Of a stretch of DNA of 64,000 bases, positions 33,367 to 40,627 are shown piece by piece. How positions within the stretch are numbered: position 1 is the first letter of the stretch; each line of letters begins with the position of its first letter. The notes below the pieces were generated by a model that worked only from the letters and a program-made list of their open reading frames with translations, was not told where the DNA came from and ran no database searches. The position numbers and the translations under genes were made by a program. The DNA is from Streptomyces sp. ITFR-21 (lineage in GTDB: Bacteria; Actinomycetota; Actinomycetes; Streptomycetales; Streptomycetaceae): assembly GCF_031844685.1 (NCBI RefSeq), contig NZ_CP134605.1, positions 5,616,001 to 5,680,000 of the forward strand, read 5' to 3'.

Positions 33367-33450
33367 TCAGCCCGCCGGACAGTTCGCGCTGGACACGCGG
33401 CAGAAGTCGACGTGCGACCGGCCCACCAAGGTGATTCCCATGCGTGACAT
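33367..33450 (-). CDS. Cys-containing leader peptide of the sulfur operon
   Basis: 27 codons from ATG 33450 (or 24 from ATG 33441) to TGA 33367-33369. The peptide core RSHVDFCRVSSANC followed by PAG matches the short leader peptides with an RxHVDxxRxxSAxC pattern that precede sulfur genes in streptomycetes. It has Cys codons at positions 17 and 24. It ends 180 bases before the sulfite reductase start. Inference: ribosome stalling at Cys codons under Cys limitation controls the operon. No strong ribosome site is visible, which is common in this class. Confidence 0.75.
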   Translation of the reverse strand: MSRMGITLVGRSHVDFCRVSSANCPAG

Positions 33451-33481
33451 GTCGAAAGCGTGGCATGCGGGTCTCCGGCGA

Positions 33482-33506
33482 GTCCACCATGATCCAGCAT
33501 GTGGAC
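33482..33506. promoter_or_regulatory. Inverted repeat upstream of the cys leader peptide
   Basis: GTCCAC at 33482-33487 and GTGGAC at 33501-33506 form an inverted repeat whose arms extend inward (CATG/CATG with one extra base). An AT-richer GATAAACT lies next to it on the minus strand. It is placed 32 bases upstream of the leader ATG and may be an operator or promoter element for the ten-gene operon. The rest of the 511-base gap (33188-33698) shows nothing else I can name. Confidence 0.45.
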
Positions 33507-33698
33507 CAGTTTATCCCACTTGTCGAGACGTCGCGGTGGGGCCGCCCGCTGCCCGCGCCGCCGCCCGCACCACCCCCGGCGCGCCGGTCGGCGCCGCCGG
33601 TCCGGCGAACGGGCGTACGGCCGCGGACCCGGTACCGCGTGCCGCCCCGGCCGCCGTACGGCCGGCTCCCGGGCCCGCGCGGCACCGTATACGGTCCG

Positions 33699-34973
33699 TC
33701 AGCGTCGCGCGGCCACGACCGCCGGGGCCGTCGAGTGCGGCAGCAGGTCCGCCGGGCGGCGCGGGCGGACCAGCTCGACGTCCACCTCGTCGGCGAACCG
33801 GTAGGGGCGGTGCGCCAGCACCCCGGCGAGATTGCGCCGCAGCCGGGACAGCTCGGCGCGGACCGTCACCGTACGGCTCGGGTCGCCGAACAGGTCCGCC
33901 GCCAGCTCGGCCGCGGTCCGCCCCTCCGGGTGCAGCGCCAGGACGAACAGCAGTTCCGCGTGGCGCGGGGTGAGCTGCTGTGCCCAGCCGCCCGCCGGGC
34001 CCGAGACGGTCACCAGCCAGCCGCCCGGCCGGCTCACGTCGACCACCACCCGCCCGGCGCCCGGCGGGCGCTCCCGCCCGGTCACCCGGACCAGCCAGCC
34101 GCCCGGCAGCGGTTCCAGCGCGCACAGCCCCAGCGCCGGCAGCCACACCTGCCCGGCCGCCACCGCCACCGGCAGTTTCACCCGGTCGGTGGGCGCCATC
34201 CCGGTCACCGCCGCGGTCCAGCCGTTGCGGTCCACGGCCAGCGCCTGCCCCTTCATCCCGGACAGCAGCGGCGCCGCGATCGAGCGCAGCCGCTCCACCG
34301 CGGCCCAGTGCCTGCCGCGCAGCTCCCCCTCGGCGACCCGCGCCACCGCCGACACCAGCGACAAGGTGGCCGGGTGCACGGTGGCGGCCGGGCCGCTGAC
34401 GTTCACCACCCCCAGCAGCCGCCCGTCGCGCGGGTCGAGCAGCGGCGCGGCGGCGCACGTCCAGCCGTGGTGGCTGCGCACGAAGTGCTCGGCCGAGTGC
34501 ACCTGTAAGGGGGTACGGGTGACCAGCGCGGTGCCGATCGCGTTGGTGCCCACGGTGTCCTCGCTCCACGACGCGCCCTCGGTGAAGCCCAGCCGGTCGG
34601 CGCTCCTGCGGACCGCCACGCTGCCCTCCCGCCACAGCACCCGGCCGTCGGCGTCGGTGACCACCATGATGTGCCAGGCCGCGTCCGCCACCGGGACCAG
34701 GCCGTCGCGCAGCACCGGCAGCATCTCGGCCAGCGCGGTGGCCTGCCGGCGCTGCTCGATCTCGTCGGTGCTCAGCGGCGGGTTGGACCCTCCGGTGTCG
34801 GGGTCCACCCCCGAGCTGAGCGCCCGGTGCCACGACTCGCCGATCACCCCGCGCGGCGGCCGGGGCGGGGTGCCGCCGGCGAGGGCGGCCTCGCGTACCG
34901 CCGCCAGCAGATGCGCCGAGGTGCGGACGTCCAGGGTGTCCAGCCGTCCCAGCCCGATCGGAAGATGTGACAC
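33699..34973 (-). CDS. GAF-domain transcriptional regulator
   Basis: 424 residues from GTG 34973. Residues about 35-240 match the sensor half of acetoin/aldehyde-responsive activators: RGVIGESWHRALSSGVDPD, then a GAF domain with FTEGASWSEDTVGTNAIGTALVTRTPLQVHSAEHFVRSHHGWTCAAAPLLDP split across the usual positions. There is no sigma-54 AAA domain. The C-terminus (LTPRHAELLFVLALHPEGRTAAELAADLFGDPSRTVTVRAELSRLRRNL) is a winged helix. Such genes usually sit beside an aldehyde dehydrogenase; none is present here, so the target is open. Confidence 0.8.
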   Translation of the reverse strand: MSHLPIGLGRLDTLDVRTSAHLLAAVREAALAGGTPPRPPRGVIGESWHRALSSGVDPDTGGSNPPLSTDEIEQRRQATALAEMLPVLRDGLVPVADAAWHIMVVTDADGRVLWREGSVAVRRSADRLGFTEGASWSEDTVGTNAIGTALVTRTPLQVHSAEHFVRSHHGWTCAAAPLLDPRDGRLLGVVNVSGPAATVHPATLSLVSAVARVAEGELRGRHWAAVERLRSIAAPLLSGMKGQALAVDRNGWTAAVTGMAPTDRVKLPVAVAAGQVWLPALGLCALEPLPGGWLVRVTGRERPPGAGRVVVDVSRPGGWLVTVSGPAGGWAQQLTPRHAELLFVLALHPEGRTAAELAADLFGDPSRTVTVRAELSRLRRNLAGVLAHRPYRFADEVDVELVRPRRPADLLPHSTAPAVVAARR

Positions 34974-35069
34974 AGAACCCCCGCCCTGGATGAGCCGCTA
35001 CCGCTTCCATGGTGCCGCCGCGCCGCACCGTCCGCGGGGAATGCGGCACATCGGGTACGGCCCATCGTA

Positions 35070-35091
35070 TGCAACGGACTGCAACGGTTGC
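35070..35091. promoter_or_regulatory. TGCAACGG direct repeats upstream of the GAF regulator
   Basis: TGCAACGG occurs at 35070-35077 and 35080-35087, and the second copy is part of the short palindrome GCAACGGTTGC (35081-35091). The 10-base spacing is one helical turn. It is about 100 bases upstream of the GAF regulator start. The remainder of the gap 34974-35362 has no gene. Confidence 0.35.
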
Positions 35092-35362
35092 GAGAGGGCG
35101 CCCCGTGGACGGAGAGTGACGGCACGTCACCGCGCTGGTAGGCCAGTGACCGGTGGGCCGTGCCGAGCACGGCTGCGGACCGGGGGTGGTGCCGAGTCGG
35201 CGCGGCGCCACCCTCACCCGCCCGCGGCGGACGCCCTCGACCGGCCGCCGCCGACCCGCCCGCACGGGTCGCCCCTTGGTGTTCACCCGTGCGGGGCCCG
35301 CCCCTGATCCACCCGCGGGCCCGAGCCTGGTCCGGCCGGCGGTCCGCCGTACTTGCCGGGGC

Positions 35363-37000
35363 TCAGGGCAGCACCGGCCGGGCCCGGTCCACGATCGCCG
35401 CCAGGCCCAGGGTGTGCGGCAGCGTCCCGAAGGTGGCACCCCAGTCGCCGCCGAGCCGCGAGGCGCAGAAGGCGTCCGCGACCGCGGCCGGCGCGAACCG
35501 CACCAGCAGCGAACCCTGGAGCACCAGCGCCATCCGCTCCACGATCCGCCGGGCCCGCGCCTCCACGCCGTCCAGATCGGCCAGTTCGGCCAGCAGCCCC
35601 TTGACCGCCCGGTCCAGCCGGTGGTCGGCGCCGCGGGCCAGCCCGATCTCGCCCAGGAAGGCGTTCAGCGCCAGCGGCTCGCGCGAGAGCACCCGCAGCA
35701 CGTCGAGCGCCTGGACGTTCCCCGACCCCTCCCACACCGAGTTCAGCGGCGACTCGCGGAAGATCCGCGGCATCCCCGACTCCTCCACGTAGCCGTTGCC
35801 GCCCAGGCACTCCAGCGCCTCCACGGCGACCGCCGAACACCGCTTGGTCACCCAGAACTTGGTGATCGCCACCGCCAACCGCCGAAAGGAGCGCTCCTGT
35901 TCGGTGTCGGCGTCGTAGGCCGCCGCCAGCCGCAGCGCGGTGGTGGTGGCCGCCTCCGACTCCACCGCCAGGTCGGCCAGCACGTTGCGCATCAGCGGCT
36001 TGTCCACCAGCGGCCCGCCGAACGCCTCCCGGTACGTGGCGTGGTGCACCGCCTGCGCCACCGCCTGCCGCATCAGCGCCGCCGAGCCCAGCACGCAGTC
36101 CAGCCGGGTCGCCGCCACCATCTCGATGATGGTCGCCACCCCCCGGCCCTCCGCACCCACCCGCCGGGCCCAGGTCCGGTCGAACTCCACCTCGGCGGAG
36201 GCGTTGGAGCGGTTGCCCAGCTTGTCCTTCAGCCGCTGGATCGCGAAGACGTTGCGGCTGCCGTCGGCCAGCACCCGCGGCAGCAGGAAGCAGGTCAGCC
36301 CGTCCGGTGCCTGGGCCAGCACCAGGAAGGCGTCCGACATCGGCGCCGAACAGAACCACTTGTGGCCGGTGAGCGCGTACGTCCCGTCCTCCGCCAGCGG
36401 CTGCGCCCGGGTGGTGTTGGCCCGTACGTCCGAACCTCCCTGCTTCTCCGTCATGCCCATCCCGAACAGCGCGCCCGGCTTGCCGCCCGGTGCCACCAGC
36501 CGCTGGTCGTAGATCCGCGAGCCCAGCCGGGGCTCCCACTCGGCGGCCAGCGCCGGGTCGGCGCGCAGCGCGGGCACCGCGGCGTGCGTCATCGACACCG
36601 GGCAGCCGTTCCCGGCCTCGGCCTGCGACCAGACCAGGAAGCCCGCCGCCCGCCGCAGGTGGCCGGCCGGCCGGGACCAGGCGTCGGTCAGCCCGGCGCC
36701 GACCGCGTGCCCGAGCAGCCGGTGCCAGGCCGGATGGAAGTCCACCTCGTCGAGGCGGTTGCCGTACCGGTCGTGGCTGCGCAGCACCGGTGGACACGCG
36801 TTCGCCTCGGTGCCCCAGGTCTGCGCCTGCGCCGACCCGGCGGCCCGGCCGAGCTCCGAGAGCTCCTCGGTCAGCTCCGGCAGCAGGGCCGGGTCGGCGT
36901 GCCGGGCCACCGCCTCGGTGAGCGCGTTGTCCGTTGTGTACACGTCATGGCCGACCAGGGGCGGCGGCTGGTTGTCGACGGTGTGAGTGGGGGTGCTCAT
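35363..37000 (-). CDS. aidB: AidB-like acyl-CoA dehydrogenase family flavoprotein
   Basis: 545 residues from ATG 37000, the length of AidB. Seen: MGMTEKQGGSDVRANTTRA, TGHKWFCSAPMSDAFLVLAQ, KDKLGNRSNASAEVEFD, and the C-terminal ECLGGNGYVEESGMPRIFRESPLNSVWEGSGNV. AidB is an FAD protein of the adaptive response to alkylation that binds DNA in E. coli; no ada or alkA is next to it. Its start is only 18 bases from the divergent YihY gene, so the two promoters must overlap the opposite coding region or give leaderless mRNAs. Confidence 0.8.
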   Translation of the reverse strand: MSTPTHTVDNQPPPLVGHDVYTTDNALTEAVARHADPALLPELTEELSELGRAAGSAQAQTWGTEANACPPVLRSHDRYGNRLDEVDFHPAWHRLLGHAVGAGLTDAWSRPAGHLRRAAGFLVWSQAEAGNGCPVSMTHAAVPALRADPALAAEWEPRLGSRIYDQRLVAPGGKPGALFGMGMTEKQGGSDVRANTTRAQPLAEDGTYALTGHKWFCSAPMSDAFLVLAQAPDGLTCFLLPRVLADGSRNVFAIQRLKDKLGNRSNASAEVEFDRTWARRVGAEGRGVATIIEMVAATRLDCVLGSAALMRQAVAQAVHHATYREAFGGPLVDKPLMRNVLADLAVESEAATTTALRLAAAYDADTEQERSFRRLAVAITKFWVTKRCSAVAVEALECLGGNGYVEESGMPRIFRESPLNSVWEGSGNVQALDVLRVLSREPLALNAFLGEIGLARGADHRLDRAVKGLLAELADLDGVEARARRIVERMALVLQGSLLVRFAPAAVADAFCASRLGGDWGATFGTLPHTLGLAAIVDRARPVLP

Positions 37001-37018
37001 GGCAGCTAACGTAAGGGG

Positions 37019-38392
37019 GTGCGAGCAGCAGAGGAAAGAAGTCACCGGCGGCCGAACCGGTGGCGCAGGGTCCGCGCCCTGTACCGGAACGTCTCCGCGC
37101 GCACGGTGGCCTGGCTGCTGCTCAAGGACACCGTCGACTCCTGCATGGAGTACCGGGTCACCGGACTCGCCGCCGAGGCCGCCTTCTTCGTCCTGCTGTC
37201 CCTGCCGCCGCTGCTGCTCGGACTGGTCGGCGCGCTGGGCTACGTGGACACGGTCATCGGCCTGGACACCATCGACCACATCCGGCAGAACATCCTCACC
37301 GCGTCCTCCACGGTGCTGTCCGACAAGGGTGTCAACGACCTGGTGAAGCCGCTGGTCGACGACGTCTTCCACGGCCGCCGCCCGGACCTGGTGTCCCTGG
37401 GCTTCCTGATCGCCCTGTGGTCCGGGTCCCGGGCGGTGAACGTCTTCGTCGACACCATCACCATCATGTACGGACTGGAGGGCCGCCGCGGCATCGTCAG
37501 GACCCGGCTGATGTCGCTGGTGCTGTACGTGGTCGCGCTGGTGCTGGGCGCGGCGGTGCTGCCGCTGGTGGTGGCCGGCCCCGACGCGGTCACCAACTGG
37601 CTGCCGGGCGGGGCGGGCGTGGTGCACGTGCTGTACTGGCCGACCGTGCTGCTGGCCTCGGTCGCCTTCCTCACCACGCTCTACCACGTGTCGGTGCCGG
37701 TGCGGTCGGCCTGGTACGAGGACGTGCCGGGCGCGCTCGTCGCGCTGCTGATGTGGGCGGTCGGCAGCTTCGTGCTGCGGATCTACCTGACCCACACGGT
37801 CGAGGGTCCGACCATCTACGGGTCACTGGCCGCGCCGGTCGCGGTGCTGCTGTGGATCGGGGTGTCGGCCTTCGCGGTCCTGGTGGGCGCGGCGGTCAAC
37901 GCGGCGGTCGACCGGGTGTGGCCGTCGCTGGCCACCGCGGCGGCCCGTGAGGAGAACGCGCGGCTGCGCGAGGCCGCGGCGGCGGAGGTGGTGGCCCGCG
38001 CCGCCGCGGACCTGGCCGCGCTGGAGGGCGGCGAGGACGACGACCCCTTCGCCGAGGACCCGCCGTCGGAGTACCCCGAGCGGTGGGCCGGCTTCCTCCC
38101 CCCGACCGACATCCGTGCCCGCCTGCGCCCGCGCCGCCCGGCCCCGGGCCCCGTCGCCTACCCGATCCCGTCCCAGCCGCAGCCGCAGCCGCAGTCCCAG
38201 CCGCAGCCGCAGTCCCAGCCACCGGCGCAGCCGCAGTCCCAGCCACCGGCGCAGCCGCAGGTCTCCTCCCCGCAGCAGCAGCAGCAGCAGCCACCGCCAC
38301 CGTCCGGGCCCGCCCGGTTCCCCCCGCCGCCGCCCGCCCCGCCGCCCCTGCCCCCGCGGATCCCCTGGTCGGACGGCGACCACTACACGTGA
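37019..38392 (+). CDS. YihY/BrkB family inner-membrane protein
   Basis: 457 residues from GTG 37019. About six membrane helices between residues 50 and 300 with the family block VTGLAAEAAFFVLLSLPPLLLG and LYHVSVPVRSAWYEDVPGALVALLMWAVGSFVLRIYL. The cytoplasmic C-terminus (about 160 residues) has a helical Ala/Glu segment and then a Gln/Pro/Ser repeat tract (QPQSQPPAQ units, residues about 385-425) encoded by a 24-bp minisatellite. Family function is unproven (once called RNase BN in error). Confidence 0.85.
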   Translation: MRAAEERSHRRPNRWRRVRALYRNVSARTVAWLLLKDTVDSCMEYRVTGLAAEAAFFVLLSLPPLLLGLVGALGYVDTVIGLDTIDHIRQNILTASSTVLSDKGVNDLVKPLVDDVFHGRRPDLVSLGFLIALWSGSRAVNVFVDTITIMYGLEGRRGIVRTRLMSLVLYVVALVLGAAVLPLVVAGPDAVTNWLPGGAGVVHVLYWPTVLLASVAFLTTLYHVSVPVRSAWYEDVPGALVALLMWAVGSFVLRIYLTHTVEGPTIYGSLAAPVAVLLWIGVSAFAVLVGAAVNAAVDRVWPSLATAAAREENARLREAAAAEVVARAAADLAALEGGEDDDPFAEDPPSEYPERWAGFLPPTDIRARLRPRRPAPGPVAYPIPSQPQPQPQSQPQPQSQPPAQPQSQPPAQPQVSSPQQQQQQPPPPSGPARFPPPPPAPPPLPPRIPWSDGDHYT

Positions 38393-38554
38393 CGTCCCCG
38401 CCGGCGGGGCCGGTCCGGTCGCCGCGCGGGCGCGGGCGCGGGTGCGGCGCGTGCCGCCGCGCGGCCTCCGGCATGACAGGGCGGGCGCCCGTCACCGTGA
38501 GGGAAACGGACACCCGCCCGTGCCGCCCCCGGATGTCACTCACACCCGGGTGGT

Positions 38555-38594
38555 CGCGTCGCCGCGAAGGCGCTCCCCGCTCCGCGGCGACGCG
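38555..38594. terminator. Convergent terminator, YihY / alginate-lyase-like gene
   Basis: Perfect 12-bp arms CGCGTCGCCGCG (38555-38566) and CGCGGCGACGCG (38583-38594), 16-base loop. A second, weaker hairpin (GGGCGGGCGCCCG with CGGACACCCGCCC) lies near 38479-38516. Together they occupy the 360-base convergent gap, which has no gene. Confidence 0.65.
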
Positions 38595-38752
38595 GTCTGC
38601 CGGCCGTCCCGCGGGACAGCCCGTCTCTGGTGCGGCGTTGCGGTGCTCTCTCCGGCGATGTCCGGGCGGTGTCCCGGTGACGTCCCGGTGGCTTCGTCCC
38701 GGTGCCGGCCGGAACCCGCCGCAAGGGCTCCGGCCAACCACTCAGGCTCAGC

Positions 38753-40471
38753 TCAAGCCGGCAGTGTCCACTGCTGGTTGGCGGCGCCGGCGCAGGTCCA
38801 GATCTGCAGCCGGGTGCCGTTGGCGGAGCTGGGGCCGGTGGCGTCCAGGCACTTGCCGGACTGCGGGTTGACCAGGGTGCTGCCGGACTGCTGCCACTTC
38901 TGCGAGCCGGTGCCGTTGCAGTCGTAGAGCTGGACGGTGCTGCCGTTGGCGGTGCCGGCCGCGGTGACGTCCATGCACTTGCCCAGCGCCTGGAGCGAAC
39001 CGTCCGGCTCGACCGTCCAGTTCTGGGCGGTGGTGCCGTTGCAGTCGTAGAGCTGCACCGCCGTGCCGTTGGCGGTGCTCGCCGCCGCGACGTCCACGCA
39101 CTTGCCCGCGTAGCCGGAGTGGACCGGTCCGGTCGGACCGGCGGCCGGCGGCGGCGAGGTGGGCGGCGGAGTGGTCGAACCGCCCGGGACCACATCGGGG
39201 TCGTTCGCGTTGGTCAGCGTCTCCCAGGCCACGAACAGGTCGTTGGTGCCGGCCGGGCGCCGCGACTCGGTGAGCGTCTGGGTGTTGGTCATCGCGATGC
39301 CCATCCGGTTGTGCAGCGCGTTGAAGCCGACCTCGGTGACCGGGCCGAGGCCCTTGTTGACCGAGCCGCCGCACAGCCAGGACGGCACCGCGGTGCCCAG
39401 CTCGTACTTCGACTGGAAGCCCAGCGCCTGCTGGAGCCGCGCGCCGACCTGCGGGTAGAGGTCCTGGCCCTGGATTGCCGCGGTCTCGGCCACGTCGGAG
39501 ATCGACGCGATGCCGTACCCGGTGTGCACGAAGTCCCGGCAGGTCTCCTGGGTGAGCCCGTCCACGAAGGTGGACTGCCCCTGCCAGTAGGAGATGATCT
39601 GCGCCGAGGTGGTCAGCCCGCTGCCCGGCACCGTCTTGGGCAGCGCGCCGTCCGAGGACAGGTAGACGTACGCCGCGGTCCGGTTCAGGTAGCGGGTGAT
39701 GGCCCGGTCGTAGTCGGCCGGGTCGTTGAGGAAGACGGAGATGCCGACCGCGGCCTCCATCATCGTCAGCTCCCAGTTGCCGTTGCTGTTCGAGCCGTTG
39801 ATCACCTCGGGCAGGTACACGGTGCGCAGCATGGTGGAGAACCGGGTGATGTCCGCCGCCGCCCAGCCGGTGTAGGTGTAGCGGATGATCTCGGCGGCGC
39901 GCGGCCACACCGACCCGGCCCAGCCGGTCTGCAGCGGGGCGTTGCTGTTGGTGTGGGTGGTGATCGTCGTCGCCCAGGCGTTCATCAGCTGGATCGACTT
40001 CTGCGCGTAGGCGCTGTTACCGGTGATGTACCAGGCGAGCGCGTCGGTGTACGCGGCGATCGCGTCCTGGCGCTCGTCCGTACAGCCGTTGTTGGGATCG
40101 GAGTACGGGCCGCACTCGACGTTGGCGCGCGGCTTGGGGGTGCGCGACAGCGAGGCGTACGAGCTGCCGATCATCTGGTTGTAGGCGCTCCTCCACGGCT
40201 CGGCGTCGGCCTGCACCTGGCCGCGGATGAACTGGAGCTGGGGCAGGCTGACCAGCACGCCGGGGTGGGTGAAGGCAGCCGGCGCGGCGGCCACGGCCGG
40301 GGCCGCGGCGGGCCGCACGGCGGCCGGGCCGGCCGCGCTCGCGGTACCGGCGGCGGGCAGGTAGGCGAGCACGGTGCCGACGGCCGCCGCCACGGCGACC
40401 AGCACCGGGGCCCGCCGGAACCGTTTGCCGCCAGGACTCGAAGAGGGCGTTCTGCGGAGGAGGGTACGCAT
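38753..40471 (-). CDS. Secreted alginate-lyase-like protein with ricin-B (CBM13) module
   Basis: 572 residues from ATG 40471 (AGGAG 9 bases upstream). Signal peptide of about 47 residues with basic start KRFRR and an AxA-type end (GTASAAG). The catalytic part (about 65-430) matches the alginate lyase (PF05426-like) helical barrel: TGWAGSVWPRAAEIIRYTYTGW, NSNGNWELTMMEAAVGISVFLNDPADYDRAI. A Pro/Thr linker leads to a ricin-type beta-trefoil (about 450-572) with repeated GKC(V/M/L)D and QLYDCNGT units. Likely degrades a uronic-acid polysaccharide outside the cell; the substrate is not certain. Confidence 0.78.
   Translation of the reverse strand: MRTLLRRTPSSSPGGKRFRRAPVLVAVAAAVGTVLAYLPAAGTASAAGPAAVRPAAAPAVAAAPAAFTHPGVLVSLPQLQFIRGQVQADAEPWRSAYNQMIGSSYASLSRTPKPRANVECGPYSDPNNGCTDERQDAIAAYTDALAWYITGNSAYAQKSIQLMNAWATTITTHTNSNAPLQTGWAGSVWPRAAEIIRYTYTGWAAADITRFSTMLRTVYLPEVINGSNSNGNWELTMMEAAVGISVFLNDPADYDRAITRYLNRTAAYVYLSSDGALPKTVPGSGLTTSAQIISYWQGQSTFVDGLTQETCRDFVHTGYGIASISDVAETAAIQGQDLYPQVGARLQQALGFQSKYELGTAVPSWLCGGSVNKGLGPVTEVGFNALHNRMGIAMTNTQTLTESRRPAGTNDLFVAWETLTNANDPDVVPGGSTTPPPTSPPPAAGPTGPVHSGYAGKCVDVAAASTANGTAVQLYDCNGTTAQNWTVEPDGSLQALGKCMDVTAAGTANGSTVQLYDCNGTGSQKWQQSGSTLVNPQSGKCLDATGPSSANGTRLQIWTCAGAANQQWTLPA
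38756..39115 (-). repeat. CBM13-encoding inverted repeat, left copy
   Basis: The 3' end of the alginate-lyase-like gene; pairs in inverted orientation with 41515-41872. The closest stretch is 38791-38860 against 41768-41837: 70 bases with one difference. The rest is clearly similar but less exact. Confidence 0.8.
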
Positions 40472-40520
40472 GGGGGGGACTCCTGGAACCGCGGGACGGA
40501 GGGGGGTCGTTCCTCTGAGA

Positions 40521-40532
40521 TGGTATGGACCA
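40521..40532. promoter_or_regulatory. GntR/DasR-like box 1
   Basis: TGGTATGGACCA has perfect TGGT/ACCA arms and resembles the TGGTCTAGACCA core bound by DasR and other HutC-type GntR regulators in streptomycetes. It is between the divergent alginate-lyase-like and ThuA-like genes, 31 bp centre to centre from box 2. Confidence 0.45.
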
Positions 40533-40551
40533 TAGGTCATTGACATGAACA

Positions 40552-40563
40552 TCGTCTAGACCT
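40552..40563. promoter_or_regulatory. GntR/DasR-like box 2
   Basis: TCGTCTAGACCT differs from the TGGTCTAGACCA core at two outer positions and keeps the central GTCTAGAC palindrome. It is 64 bases before the ThuA-like start and about three helical turns from box 1. Confidence 0.45.
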
Positions 40564-40627
40564 TTGAATCCTCCGTGCAGGCGCACGCACCCCCCACCGT
40601 CGCGCACGAGGAAGGGACCTCCTCCCC

